64,000 nt of DNA, taken from NCBI RefSeq assembly GCF_003345255.1, contig NZ_CP029331.1, forward strand, positions 558,001 through 622,000. The letters are read 5' to 3'. The translations under genes were made by a program, and so were the position numbers. This document shows, in pieces, positions 19,268 to 28,280 of the stretch. This DNA is from Pseudothauera hydrothermalis. Its GTDB lineage: Bacteria; Pseudomonadota; Gammaproteobacteria; Burkholderiales; Rhodocyclaceae. Numbering within the stretch: position 1 is the first letter of the stretch; every line of letters starts with the position of its first letter. The notes beneath the pieces are model-generated. The model had not been told where the DNA came from. It saw only the letters and a list, made by a program, of their open reading frames with translations, and made no database searches.

Positions 19268-20554
19268 ATGAATAGCCGAAACGAAGCCCTTTTCCTGCGT
19301 GCCCAGCGAACCATCCCCGGCGGTGTCAACTCGCCGGTGCGCGCCTTCCGTTCGGTGGGCGGCACGCCGCGCTTTGTGGCGCGCGCGGAAGGGGCGCGGG
19401 TGTGGGATGCGGACGGCAAAGCCTATGTGGACTACGTCGGTTCCTGGGGGCCGGCGATCGCCGGCCATGCGCACCCGGCCATCGTCGAAGCGGTGCGCGA
19501 GGCGGCGCTCAAGGGTTTGTCTTTCGGTGCGCCCACCGAATCCGAGGTCGACATGGCCGAATTGCTGTGCGAGCTACTGCCGTCGATGGAAATGGTGCGC
19601 CTGGTCAGCTCCGGCACCGAGGCGACGATGAGCGCCATTCGTCTGGCGCGCGGTTTCACGGGGCGCGATGCGATCGTCAAGTTCGAAGGTTGCTACCACG
19701 GCCACGCCGACAGCCTGCTGGTCAAAGCCGGCTCCGGCCTGCTGACCTTTGGCAATCCGTCCTCGGGCGGGGTGCCGGCGGACTTCGCCAAGCACACCAT
19801 CGTGCTCGACTACAACGACCTGGATGGCGTCGAGCAGGTCTTCAAGGCGCGTGGCGGCGAAATTGCCGCGGTGATCGTCGAACCGGTGGCTGGCAATATG
19901 AACCTGGTCAAACCCGCTCCCGGTTTCCTCGAAGGTTTGCGCCGGCTATGTACCGAGCACGGCGCGGTGCTGATCTTCGACGAGGTGATGACCGGCTTCC
20001 GCGTTGGCCCACAGGGCGTGCAGGGCTTGTACGGCATTACCCCGGACCTGACCACGCTGGGCAAGGTGATCGGCGGCGGCATGCCGGTGGGCGCCTTCGG
20101 CGGGCGGCGCGACATCATGGAGCAGATCGCCCCGCTGGGCCCGGTGTACCAGGCCGGTACGCTTTCCGGCAGTCCGGTGGCGGTGGCCGCTGGACTGGCT
20201 TCGCTGCGCCTGACGCGCGAACCCGGTTTCTATGAGCGTCTGAGCGCGCGCACCCGCGCCTTGACCGACGGGTTGTCGTCTGCTGCACGCGAGGCGGGCG
20301 TTACCTTCAGCGCGGATGCGCTGGGCGGCATGTTCGGGGTGTATTTCAGTGCCGCAGTACCTACTTCCTTTGCCGATGTGATGGCCTCCGACCGCGAACG
20401 CTTCAACCGCTTTTTCCATGCCATGTTGGAGGCTGGCCATTATTTTGCGCCCTCGGCTTTCGAGGCCGGATTCGTGTCCGCGGCGCACTCGGAAGCCGAT
20501 ATTGCCGATACCGTGGCGGCGGCGCGCAAGGTGTTTGCGGAACTCGTGGCATGA
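19268..20554 (+). CDS. hemL: Glutamate-1-semialdehyde 2,1-aminomutase
   Basis: 428-residue PLP enzyme making 5-aminolevulinate for haem by the C5 pathway. N-terminal [19 protein letters not shown], the PLP-contact segment [26 protein letters not shown]-type [14 protein letters not shown], and the lysine segment [17 protein letters not shown] are present. Length matches the family. Start at 19268 gives the canonical [13 protein letters not shown]. The stop overlaps the next gene (ATGA). Confidence 0.97.
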   Translation: MNSRNEALFLRAQRTIPGGVNSPVRAFRSVGGTPRFVARAEGARVWDADGKAYVDYVGSWGPAIAGHAHPAIVEAVREAALKGLSFGAPTESEVDMAELLCELLPSMEMVRLVSSGTEATMSAIRLARGFTGRDAIVKFEGCYHGHADSLLVKAGSGLLTFGNPSSGGVPADFAKHTIVLDYNDLDGVEQVFKARGGEIAAVIVEPVAGNMNLVKPAPGFLEGLRRLCTEHGAVLIFDEVMTGFRVGPQGVQGLYGITPDLTTLGKVIGGGMPVGAFGGRRDIMEQIAPLGPVYQAGTLSGSPVAVAAGLASLRLTREPGFYERLSARTRALTDGLSSAAREAGVTFSADALGGMFGVYFSAAVPTSFADVMASDRERFNRFFHAMLEAGHYFAPSAFEAGFVSAAHSEADIADTVAAARKVFAELVA

Positions 20555-21723
20555 GCGCCAAGGGGTTCGATCTGGCGATCGTCGGCGGCGGACTGGCTGG
20601 CGCCAGTCTGGCGGTGGCGCTGCGCGCCAGTCGGCTGTCGATTGCGTTGGTGGAGTCGCAGCCGCCGCAGCGCTCCATCGGCTGGGATGCGCGGGTGTAT
20701 GCGATCAGCCCGGCCAACGCCGATTTTCTGCGCGAATTGGGCGTGTGGCAGCATCTGGATGCTGCGCGGATGTGCCCGGTACATGACATGGCGGTATTCG
20801 GAGATGCCGGGGGACGACTGAATTTTTCCGCTTATGACAGCGGTCTCGGCGAACTGGCTTGGATTCTCGAAGCCGGGCTGATGCAGATTGAGCTGTGGGA
20901 GACGGTCAAGCGCCAGCACAACGTCACCTTGCTGTGTCCCGCAACGCCGCAGTCCCTGGCGGTGGACGAAGGCGGCATCACGCTCGGCCTGGACGGCGGG
21001 CGCAGTCTCCGCGCCCGCCTGATCGTCGGGGCCGACGGTGCCAAATCCTGGGTGCGTCAGCAGGCTGGCATCGGGGCTCGCATCACCCCTTACCGGGAGA
21101 CTGGTGTGGTGGCCAACTTCCGTTGCCGCAAGCCGCACCGCAACACCGCTTTCCAGTGGTTCCGTCAGGACGGTATCCTGGCCTGGTTGCCCTTGCCCGA
21201 CAATCACATCTCCATGGTGTGGTCCGCGTCCGATACACTGGCGCAGGACTTGCTCGCGCTCGATGCCGCAGCGCTATCCGAGCGGGTGGCCGCCGCTGGC
21301 GGTGGGGTGTTGGGCGAGTTGGAGCTGGTTACCGCGGCCCAAGGTTTTCCGCTGCGCTTGATGCGTGTCGAGCGCACCGTGGCGGCGCGGGTGGCGCTCA
21401 TCGGGGATGCGGCGCACGCCATCCATCCTTTGTCCGGTCATGGCATCAATCTGGGTTTCCAGGACGCCCGCGCGCTGGCCGGCGTGCTTGGTGCCTTGCC
21501 AGAGTGGCGCGATCCGGGCGAACTCGGCGTGCTGCGGCGCTATGCGCGCGAACGGGCCGAAGAGCCGTTGATCATGCAATACACCACCCATGCGCTCAAT
21601 CGCCTGTTCAACCACCGCAACCCCGTTGTCTCGACGATGCGCAACCTCGGGCTGAACTTCACCAATGCGCTACCCGTCGTACGTAACGCTCTGATTCGCT
21701 ACGCGGCCCAGGGACATTTCTGA
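20551..21723 (+). CDS. UbiH/COQ6-family FAD-dependent hydroxylase
   Basis: 390-residue flavoprotein monooxygenase with the FAD dinucleotide fold [19 protein letters not shown], the second FAD motif [11 protein letters not shown] and the third [19 protein letters not shown]. These mark the UbiH/UbiF/VisC/COQ6 group that hydroxylates the ubiquinone ring. Which ring position it acts on cannot be decided from sequence alone. Start overlaps the hemL stop. Confidence 0.9.
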   Translation: MSAKGFDLAIVGGGLAGASLAVALRASRLSIALVESQPPQRSIGWDARVYAISPANADFLRELGVWQHLDAARMCPVHDMAVFGDAGGRLNFSAYDSGLGELAWILEAGLMQIELWETVKRQHNVTLLCPATPQSLAVDEGGITLGLDGGRSLRARLIVGADGAKSWVRQQAGIGARITPYRETGVVANFRCRKPHRNTAFQWFRQDGILAWLPLPDNHISMVWSASDTLAQDLLALDAAALSERVAAAGGGVLGELELVTAAQGFPLRLMRVERTVAARVALIGDAAHAIHPLSGHGINLGFQDARALAGVLGALPEWRDPGELGVLRRYARERAEEPLIMQYTTHALNRLFNHRNPVVSTMRNLGLNFTNALPVVRNALIRYAAQGHF

Positions 21724-21739
21724 ACAATTGGAGAAATCG

Positions 21740-22456
21740 ATGCTGTCCAACACCTTGCGCCCCATTGCTCTCACGCTCGCCTTGGCTGCTGTGGGGGGAG
21801 TCCAAGCATCCGAGGAGGCGGTTAAAAAAGGGGTCGAAGCCTTCATCGGCGCCCAGGCGGTCGAGTCGGTAAACCGCACGCCCTACGGTGAGCTTTATGA
21901 GGTGGTGCTCAAAAGCGGCGAGCTGATCTACACCGACGCCAAGACCAGCTTCATCGTCGATGGCCGTATCATCGATACCAAAACCCGGGCCGATGTGACC
22001 CGTGAGCGCCTCAATCAGCTCTCCGCAATCGATTTTGGCAGCCTGCCGCTGGATCAGGCGATCAAACAGGTGCACGGCGATGGCAAGCGGGTGCTGGTGA
22101 CCTTCGAGGACCCGAACTGCGGCTACTGCAAGCGCCTGGGCAAGGAACTTGTGAAGATGGATAACCTGACCGTCTACACCTTTCTGTACCCCATCCTCAG
22201 CCCAGACTCCACCGAGAAGTCGCGCAACATCTGGTGCGCCAAGGACCGCGCACAAACCTGGCGTGATTGGATCGTCGACGGCAAGACGCCGCCGGCGGCC
22301 AAGTGCGACAGTAGCGTCATCGACCGCAACGTGGCCTTGGGGCAGCAGCTACGCATCAACGGTACCCCCACCATGTTCCTGGCCGACGGTAGCCGGATCG
22401 GGGGCTATCTGCCGGCCGCCGAGTTGGAAAAGGCGCTGTCTGCGGTGGCCAAATAA
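21740..22456 (+). CDS. dsbC: DsbC-type periplasmic disulfide isomerase
   Basis: 238 residues: cleavable signal peptide (LRPIALTLALAAVGGVQASE), an N-terminal dimerisation domain, and a thioredoxin fold with the active-site CGYC in FEDPNCGYCKRLGKELV. The cis-Pro loop is INGTPTMFLADG. It reshuffles wrong disulfides in exported proteins. Start chosen at the ATG at 21740 because a GGAG lies 6 bp upstream; a TTG at 21728 is also in frame. Confidence 0.94.
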   Translation: MLSNTLRPIALTLALAAVGGVQASEEAVKKGVEAFIGAQAVESVNRTPYGELYEVVLKSGELIYTDAKTSFIVDGRIIDTKTRADVTRERLNQLSAIDFGSLPLDQAIKQVHGDGKRVLVTFEDPNCGYCKRLGKELVKMDNLTVYTFLYPILSPDSTEKSRNIWCAKDRAQTWRDWIVDGKTPPAAKCDSSVIDRNVALGQQLRINGTPTMFLADGSRIGGYLPAAELEKALSAVAK

Positions 22457-22512
22457 GGCGCGGCAGCAAGCATTCAGGATTCGCGGGGGCGCGGGCAGCG
22501 CCCTGCTCTTTT

Positions 22513-23757
22513 TCAGGGTTTTGGCGGCTGCAGGCCGCGTGGCCAGAGCACCCACATGCGGCCGCTCTGGCGCATGCGCCCGGCCAGTGCGCCGGCTTCC
22601 GGGCCGAAGCCCCAAAAGAAGTCGGCCCGCACCGCGCCTTTGATCGCGCCGCCGGTGTCTTGCGCAAGCACCAGCCGACGCAGCGGACGCTCGGACAGCG
22701 GATAGGTGGTGGACAAAAACACCGGTGCGCCCAGCGGGATGCTGCGCGGGTCTACCGCGATGCTGCGCTGCGCAGTAAGCGGCACGCCCAATGCGCCCAG
22801 CGGACCGCTACCGGTTGGCGGCAGTTCGCGGAAAAACACATAACTCGGGTTGGCGTTGAGTAGTTCCGACAGGCGCTGCGGGTTGCGCCGCGCCCAAGCC
22901 TTGATGCCGTCCATCGAGGCTTCGGCAGGCGACAGTTCGCCCTGGTCGATCAACCAGCGACCGATGGACTGATAGGGGTGGCCGTTGTGATCCGCGTAGC
23001 CTACGCGGATCTGTTGACCGTTGGGCAGTTCCACCCGGCCGGAACCTTGCACCTGCAGAAAGAACAGATCGATTGGGTCTTCGGCCCACAGCAATACCGG
23101 CGCGACCGCGCCGGGGCCGCGCTGCGCCAGCTCGCCGCGCGAATAGTAGGGCACCACGCGGTTGCCTTCCAGGCGTCCGCGCAAACGCATGTTTTTGAGT
23201 TCAGGGTATTGCTCGCCCAGGTCGATGGTCAGCATATCGGGGGGCACGCCATGCATCGGCCAGCGATAGCGCGCGCTGCGTTCGCGGCTGCCTTTGATCA
23301 GCGGCTCATAGTAGCCGGTGATCAGGCCATCGCGCCCGCCATCCAGGCGCACGACCGCCCACGGCGTAAAACGGTCCTCGAAGAACTGCCGCGCAACCGC
23401 CGGCGACACTGTCTCGCCCAGGTGGTGGGCGGCGGCGCAGACCGCCTGCCAGCCAGGGCGCGTGCCCAGCACCGTGCACGATGCGCGCAGCGCCGGCCAG
23501 GCCGCCGCGTGGTCGTCCTCCTCCCAGCCCTCCAGCGCCGACCAGTCGGCCGCTTGCAGCGCCTGTGCGGCGGGGGTGGCGGGCGTTGCCGATGGGGCGT
23601 CGGGTTTCGGGCACACCGGACAGGCGGGACAGGGCGTAGGTGCCGGGCAGGCGAGCGGTTCCGGGCTTGGTGCCGGACTGGCGCAGCCGCCTAGCAGCAC
23701 GGCAAGAATCAATGCGCCAGCCAAGCGGCCGGGCCGTCGTGCGCAAGAGGGGATCAT
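22513..23757 (-). CDS. mltA: Membrane-bound lytic murein transglycosylase A
   Basis: 414-residue lipoprotein with signal ending in LLGGCASP, a Pro/Cys-rich linker (PAPTPCPACPVCPKP) and the MltA and 3D domains: FTPWAVVRLDGGRDGLITGYYEP-type region (anchors DGLITGYYEPLIKGS), VQGSGRVELPNG, NPSYVFFREL, and near the end VLAQDTGGAIKGAVRADFFWG, which carries the catalytic 3D aspartates. It cleaves peptidoglycan glycan strands at the outer membrane. The Cys-rich linker (CPACPVC) after the lipobox is unusual. Confidence 0.95.
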   Translation of the reverse strand: MIPSCARRPGRLAGALILAVLLGGCASPAPSPEPLACPAPTPCPACPVCPKPDAPSATPATPAAQALQAADWSALEGWEEDDHAAAWPALRASCTVLGTRPGWQAVCAAAHHLGETVSPAVARQFFEDRFTPWAVVRLDGGRDGLITGYYEPLIKGSRERSARYRWPMHGVPPDMLTIDLGEQYPELKNMRLRGRLEGNRVVPYYSRGELAQRGPGAVAPVLLWAEDPIDLFFLQVQGSGRVELPNGQQIRVGYADHNGHPYQSIGRWLIDQGELSPAEASMDGIKAWARRNPQRLSELLNANPSYVFFRELPPTGSGPLGALGVPLTAQRSIAVDPRSIPLGAPVFLSTTYPLSERPLRRLVLAQDTGGAIKGAVRADFFWGFGPEAGALAGRMRQSGRMWVLWPRGLQPPKP

Positions 23758-23870
23758 CGAGTCAAGCTTCGGGTTACACTCGGGGCGGGCCCGCTAGTAT
23801 ACCGGCCGTCCGCGCGCTTGCGCGGCGAACGCCGGGGGCGGTGGCAGGCGAACGCCCGGAGGAGTGTGCG

Positions 23871-23987
23871 ATGTGGGTGATTTTTCTCGAAGCCGGCGTC
23901 GCGCTGGCGCTGCTTTTGCTCATCGTCTGGGCAAGTTGGCCAAAGAAAAACCGTAACAAACAGGACGAGCAGACCACCGATGAGTGA
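23871..23987 (+). CDS. 38-residue single-pass membrane peptide
   Basis: Short gene with a strong GGAGGAG ribosome site (23858-23864), 6 bp before ATG. Encodes MWVIFLEAGVALALLLLIVW, a membrane helix, then a basic and acidic tail (SWPKKNRNKQDEQTTDE). Its stop overlaps the ATPase start by 8 bp, so it is translated ahead of and probably coupled to it. I recognise no family; the layout suggests a membrane anchor or regulator for the downstream ATPase, but this is inference only. Confidence 0.7.
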   Translation: MWVIFLEAGVALALLLLIVWASWPKKNRNKQDEQTTDE

Positions 23988-24876
23988 TTCCCAACCCCAA
24001 GCGGTGACCGCCATCGCGGACTTTTCACGCCTGATCGAACGCGCCGAGCGTGTGCTGGCACGCCTCGAATCGGTGTTGCCGGGTGAGCCAGAGCCCCCGG
24101 ACTGGTCCGCAGCCGCCGCCTTTCGCTGGCGTCGCAAGCAGGGCCGCGCCTGGTTGCAGCCGGTGGTCCATCCGCATGTGATCCGCCTCGCCGATCTTCA
24201 GGACATCGACGAGCAAAAGCAGCGCATCGACGACAACACCCGCCAGTTCCTAGCAGGCCGGCGCGCCAACAATGTGTTGTTGACCGGTGCACGCGGCACT
24301 GGCAAGTCTTCGCTGGTCAAGGCGCTGTTGGCCGAGTACGCGGACAAGGGCCTACGCTTGATCGAGGTTGACAAAGCTGACCTGGTGGATCTGCCGGATA
24401 TCGTCGAACTGCTCCATGGTCGCCCGGAGCGCTTCATCCTGTTTTGCGACGATTTGTCCTTTGAAGAGGGCGAGGCCGCCTACAAGGCGCTCAAAAGCGT
24501 GCTCGACGGCTCTGTGGCCGCGGTGCCGGAAAATGTTCTGGTGTATGCCACCTCCAACCGTCGCCATCTGATGCCCGAATACCATGAGGAGAATCGTCAG
24601 GCCCAGCATGTCGATGGCGAAATCCATCCGGGGGAGGCGACCGAGGAGAAGATCTCGCTGTCAGAGCGTTTCGGCCTGTGGGTGTCTTTCTACCCCTTCA
24701 GCCAGGACGAATACCTGGCGATCGTCGCGTATTGGCTGGGTGTCTTTGGCCTCAAACCCAAGGCCATTGCGCGTGCCCGTCAAGAGGCGCTGCAATGGGC
24801 GTTGATGCGCGGTTCGCGCTCTGGCCGGGTGGCCTGGCAGTTCGCCCGTGATTACGCCGGCCGGCAGACGGACTGA
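23980..24876 (+). CDS. DUF815-family AAA+ ATPase
   Basis: 298-residue P-loop ATPase with Walker A GARGTGKSSLVKALL, a Walker B FILFCDDLSF, the sensor ATSNRRHLMPEY and the family-specific HVDGEIHPGEATEEKISLSERFG segment. That combination is typical of DUF815. The cellular role is unknown. It starts inside the preceding membrane-peptide gene and is followed 4 bp later by the Nudix-ThiE fusion. Confidence 0.92.
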   Translation: MSDSQPQAVTAIADFSRLIERAERVLARLESVLPGEPEPPDWSAAAAFRWRRKQGRAWLQPVVHPHVIRLADLQDIDEQKQRIDDNTRQFLAGRRANNVLLTGARGTGKSSLVKALLAEYADKGLRLIEVDKADLVDLPDIVELLHGRPERFILFCDDLSFEEGEAAYKALKSVLDGSVAAVPENVLVYATSNRRHLMPEYHEENRQAQHVDGEIHPGEATEEKISLSERFGLWVSFYPFSQDEYLAIVAYWLGVFGLKPKAIARARQEALQWALMRGSRSGRVAWQFARDYAGRQTD

Positions 24877-24880
24877 GGCC

Positions 24881-25819
24881 ATGGCAAAAATCGTCGAGGT
24901 GGCCGCGGGGGTGATGGTTCGTCCGGATGGCAGCTTCCTGCTTGGCCAGCGCGCGCCCGGCACCTTCTTCCCCGGCTACTGGGAATTTCCCGGTGGCAAG
25001 GTGGAGCCGGGCGAGACACCGGCAGGCGCGTTGATACGCGAACTGCGCGAGGAACTCGGTATCCGGGTGCATGCGCTCACTCCTTGGCTGGTACGCGAGC
25101 ACCATTACGAGCATGCTCATGTGCGCCTGCATTTTTTCGAGGTGCAGGCGTGGTCTGGCGAGGTGAATGATCATGTGCACAGTGCGCTCGCCTGGCAGTG
25201 GGCCGACCGCTTGGACGTGGCGCCGATGCTGCCGGCCAACGGCCCTATCCTCAAAGCGCTGCGCCTGCCGCGCATGATGGGTATCACCCATGCCGGCGAA
25301 ATCGGCATCGCCGCGCAGCTTGCCGCGCTGGATGCAGCCTTGGGTGCCGGCTTACGCCTGGTGCAGGTGCGCGAACCGCTGCTCGATGAGCCGTCGCGCA
25401 GCGCCTTTGCCGCTGAGGTGGTACGTCGTGCGCACGCCGCCGGAGCCTTGGTGGTGATCAATGGCGATGCGGCCCTGGCGCGCGCCTGTGGCGCGGATGG
25501 CGTGCATCTGCGGGCGGCGCAGTTGGCCGCGCTGGCGGCGCGGCCGGATTTTCTCTGGGTGGGGGCGTCCTGTCACAGCCGCGCGGAACTCGAGCGCGCG
25601 GCAGCGCTGGAACTGGATTATGCGGTGCTGGGCGCGGTGCGCGAAACGCCGACCCATCCCGGACAGGCCGCGCTGGGCTGGGATGGCTTTGGACGCTTGG
25701 CGGCGGCACTGTCGATACCGGTGCTGGCACTCGGCGGAGTCAGTCGCGCCGATATGCCTGCGGCGCGCGCTTCTGGCGCGCATGGCCTTGCAGCGATCCG
25801 CGGTGCATGGGCGGCTTGA
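24881..25819 (+). CDS. Nudix hydrolase fused to a ThiE-like domain
   Basis: 312 residues. Residues 1-135 are a MutT-type Nudix domain with a complete box (GGKVEPGETPAGALIRELRE followed by ELG) and are expected to hydrolyse oxidised nucleotides such as 8-oxo-dGTP. Residues 140-312 are a thiamine-phosphate-synthase-like TIM barrel (VQVREPLLDE, NGDAALARACGADGVHLR, VGASCHS, DYAVLGAVRETPTHPG, ALGGV). A separate intact thiE lies at 18580, so this second copy is probably not the housekeeping enzyme. Such fusions are known in beta- and gammaproteobacteria; the use of the ThiE part is unclear. Confidence 0.92.
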   Translation: MAKIVEVAAGVMVRPDGSFLLGQRAPGTFFPGYWEFPGGKVEPGETPAGALIRELREELGIRVHALTPWLVREHHYEHAHVRLHFFEVQAWSGEVNDHVHSALAWQWADRLDVAPMLPANGPILKALRLPRMMGITHAGEIGIAAQLAALDAALGAGLRLVQVREPLLDEPSRSAFAAEVVRRAHAAGALVVINGDAALARACGADGVHLRAAQLAALAARPDFLWVGASCHSRAELERAAALELDYAVLGAVRETPTHPGQAALGWDGFGRLAAALSIPVLALGGVSRADMPAARASGAHGLAAIRGAWAA

Positions 25820-25870
25820 GTGCGTCGGTCACGAAGACGAGGGCGGTTTTTGCGTTGCGCGATCGACCTG

Positions 25871-26065
25871 TTAGTTGTGCCGTGAATCGTGGTCGGCATC
25901 GGGCGGCGCGTCGGCCGCCACGCGGTAGCGTTCCGCCGCCCAGGCGCCCAGGTCGATTTGCCGGCAGCGCTCGGAGCAGAACGGGCGATAGCGGCTGTCC
26001 GGCGTCCATGGTACCGGCTTGGCGCAGGTTGGACATTTGACGATGCGCGGCGGTTTTTGACTCAC
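25871..26065 (-). CDS. yacG: YacG zinc-binding protein
   Basis: 64 residues with a four-Cys zinc site, [12 protein letters not shown] and [16 protein letters not shown], the latter being the YacG signature. E. coli YacG binds and inhibits DNA gyrase. The start is GTG at 26065: an AGGAGG overlapping the zapD stop (TAGGAGG) sits 5 bp upstream. A GTG at 26071 overlaps this ribosome site and is less likely. Confidence 0.92.
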   Translation of the reverse strand: MSQKPPRIVKCPTCAKPVPWTPDSRYRPFCSERCRQIDLGAWAAERYRVAADAPPDADHDSRHN

Positions 26066-26074
26066 GCGCACCTC

Positions 26075-26830
26075 CTACAAGCTGCAGAAGGTCAGCTCGA
26101 ATGGTACGTCGCGCTCGGCCAGGCGCGGACGGGAAAGGGTTTCGGGCATGACAAAGCGGATATTCAAAGCATATTTGTTGGCGCTGATCTCAGGCACGAC
26201 CGCTTCGCCGTGGTGAAGCGTCAGACGCAACATCTGCGCGCTGCGTCCGCTCATGGTGAGCTGGTAGGTGCCGCAGCGTGCGACCTGGCTTTCGGCGCGA
26301 CCGCTGGCGCGCAACAGGCGCAGCACGATGTTCAGCCCGTCGCGGATCGGCGTCATCGGCGACAGCCACCCTTCCAGATCGCGCCGGCGCTGTTCCGGGT
26401 CGCGATTCAACCAGTAGTGGTAGGACGGCAAGTCGAACTGGCAGACCCCGCCCGGAATGGCGGCACGGCTGCGGATGCTCATCAGCCATTCGTTTTCGCG
26501 CAGATACTGGCCGATCTTGCCGGCCATGGCCAATAGCGAGGACGAAGCTTGTTCGATCTCGTAGAGTGCGCCGGACAGCGCCTCTTCGGAAATGTCGGGA
26601 TTGTTGCGGAAGCTCATCAGAATCTGGCGCTGACGTTCGAGCTCCTGCACCAAATCCACTTTGAGATCGGCGCGGCTGGCCACTTCGAGCACTTCGAACA
26701 GGGTGAGCAGGGTGACGTGATGATCCTGCGGTACATCCCCGCTCAGGAAATGTCCGATTTTCTGATAAAGATCTTCAAGTCGCAGAAGCGTGCGGATACG
26801 CTCGTTCAGAGGGTATTCGTAACTAATCAC
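26075..26830 (-). CDS. zapD: Cell division protein ZapD
   Basis: 251-residue FtsZ-binding protein that bundles FtsZ filaments at the division ring. Starts with ISYEYPLNERIRTLLRLEDL, the family hallmark, and carries DLPSYHYWL and the C-terminal beta domain. The start is GTG at 26830; no in-frame ATG lies nearby and upstream sequence in frame is unlike the family. Lies between coaE and yacG, a standard proteobacterial order. Confidence 0.93.
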   Translation of the reverse strand: MISYEYPLNERIRTLLRLEDLYQKIGHFLSGDVPQDHHVTLLTLFEVLEVASRADLKVDLVQELERQRQILMSFRNNPDISEEALSGALYEIEQASSSLLAMAGKIGQYLRENEWLMSIRSRAAIPGGVCQFDLPSYHYWLNRDPEQRRRDLEGWLSPMTPIRDGLNIVLRLLRASGRAESQVARCGTYQLTMSGRSAQMLRLTLHHGEAVVPEISANKYALNIRFVMPETLSRPRLAERDVPFELTFCSL

Positions 26831-26906
26831 CGCGCATGGCCTGCTGGAAAGGTCGTTTCTGCCTATTCGGGGCATGATAGCACAGCGGTTTCGATACGAT
26901 TGGAGG

Positions 26907-27521
26907 TCATGACCGCGCAGCGAGCGCGAGATAGCGCCGGTGCAGCGCCTCGATTCGCGGCGCAAGCTCAGCGAGGGTGCCGCTGTTGTCGATGACATCG
27001 TCGGCCACCGCGAGACGTTCGGCGCGGCTGGCCTGCGCCGCCATGATGGCGCGGATTTGCGCCTCGGGCAGGGCGCTGCGCACTCGCACCCGTTCGATTT
27101 GCAGCGCTTCGGGACAATCGACCACGCACAGGCGGTCGCAACGTTTCCGCCAGTGTCCGGATTCAATCAGCAGGGGCACCACCAACACCACATAGGGTGC
27201 CTGCGCGGCCGCGCACTGGCGAGCGGATTCGCTGCGGATGAGAGGATGGAGAATCGCCTCCAGCCGGGCGCGGGCGGCCGCATCGGAGAATGCCAGCTCG
27301 CGCATCGCTGCGCGATCGAGCGCGCCGTCGGCGGCGATCACCGAGGGACCGAAAGCCGCTTCGATCTGTGCCATGGCGGCTCCGCCGGGCGCGGTAAGTA
27401 CGTGGGCAATCCGGTCGGTATCGACAACCGCCGCGCCGAGTCGGGCGAAGCCGTCGGCAACTGCGCTTTTGCCGCTGCCGATACCGCCGGTCAGGCCGAC
27501 GATGTACCGGTGTGTCATCAT
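26907..27521 (-). CDS. coaE: Dephospho-CoA kinase
   Basis: 204 residues, P-loop YIVGLTGGIGSGKSAV, VVDTDRIAHVLTAPGG, and the lid-region FPxLIES-type segment VVPLLIESGHWR. It phosphorylates dephospho-CoA in the last step of CoA synthesis. ATG at 27521 (or the next codon, 27518) overlaps the stop of the upstream SPOR gene (ATGATGA), so it is translationally coupled. In many relatives pilB-pilC-pilD precede coaE; none is seen here. Confidence 0.95.
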   Translation of the reverse strand: MMTHRYIVGLTGGIGSGKSAVADGFARLGAAVVDTDRIAHVLTAPGGAAMAQIEAAFGPSVIAADGALDRAAMRELAFSDAAARARLEAILHPLIRSESARQCAAAQAPYVVLVVPLLIESGHWRKRCDRLCVVDCPEALQIERVRVRSALPEAQIRAIMAAQASRAERLAVADDVIDNSGTLAELAPRIEALHRRYLALAARS

Positions 27522-28252
27522 GGTTGCACGCAACTGCCCGCACGTGCGGTCGACGGCAGCTGGCCGGCGCGGGTGCGCGCGTCGATGAGCGCCTGCGCCC
27601 CCTGCACTTCGACCCGATACACGGTGGTGCTGCGGGTACCGATCGAAGCGCTGCGCACACCGAGTTTGCGCAGCCGCTCTAGGTGCTGTACGGCGGCGGC
27701 TTCGGTTTTGAACAGACCGAGCGACACCGCGTACTGGTTGGGCCCCGGGTCTTGCACGATGTAGAACTCGTCCACGCCCAGCGCGCGCAGCTCGCGTGCT
27801 TTGCGTTCGGCATAGTCGCGGGCGCCGGTGGACGGGATGCGTACCCACCAGCCGCTGATCGCTTCGGCGCCGGTGCGTTGCACGCTGAGCCCGGCGATGT
27901 CGAAATGATGCACCACCGCGTCGGCGGCATCGCCGCCTAAGCCGTCGAAGGCGATGCAGCCGATGGCCGGCGGTGCCGTGGTGGAGGGGGCGGGCGTGCT
28001 GTCTGCAGCGGGGGGCGGTTCGGCGGGGCGGTCATCGGCGATGAGCGGCGGTTCGGAGGTGGCCACTGCCGGCGGAACCGACAACGGCACGGCGGGTTCG
28101 CCTTGCAGCCGGATGCGCTCAGGATTGAGCTGATTGGTCAGCCGCTCCGGTTCGCCGCGCGGCCCACTGAGGCCCAAAAATCCGGTGGACGCGGCCAGGG
28201 CGAGCAGGTTGAGCAGCAGCAGAACGATGAACAGCAGGCGCAGCACAGGCAT
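27518..28252 (-). CDS. SPOR-domain membrane protein
   Basis: 244 residues. An N-terminal membrane helix (LRLLFIVLLLLNLLALAAST), a long Pro/Ala-rich periplasmic linker, then a C-terminal SPOR-like domain (ARELRALGVDEFYIVQDP...YAVSLGLFKTEAAAVQHLERL) that in the family binds glycan strands denuded of stem peptides at the septum. Placed right before coaE and zapD, a division-related setting. Overlaps coaE by 4 bp. Confidence 0.83.
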   Translation of the reverse strand: MPVLRLLFIVLLLLNLLALAASTGFLGLSGPRGEPERLTNQLNPERIRLQGEPAVPLSVPPAVATSEPPLIADDRPAEPPPAADSTPAPSTTAPPAIGCIAFDGLGGDAADAVVHHFDIAGLSVQRTGAEAISGWWVRIPSTGARDYAERKARELRALGVDEFYIVQDPGPNQYAVSLGLFKTEAAAVQHLERLRKLGVRSASIGTRSTTVYRVEVQGAQALIDARTRAGQLPSTARAGSCVQP

Positions 28253-28280
28253 GGCGGATGACCGTGGCGGTGGGAGTCGA

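Noticed and set aside
22457-22512. Terminator between dsbC and mltA
   Set aside because: GGGC-AGC-GCCC followed by T-rich sequence is only a 4-bp stem; too weak to call.
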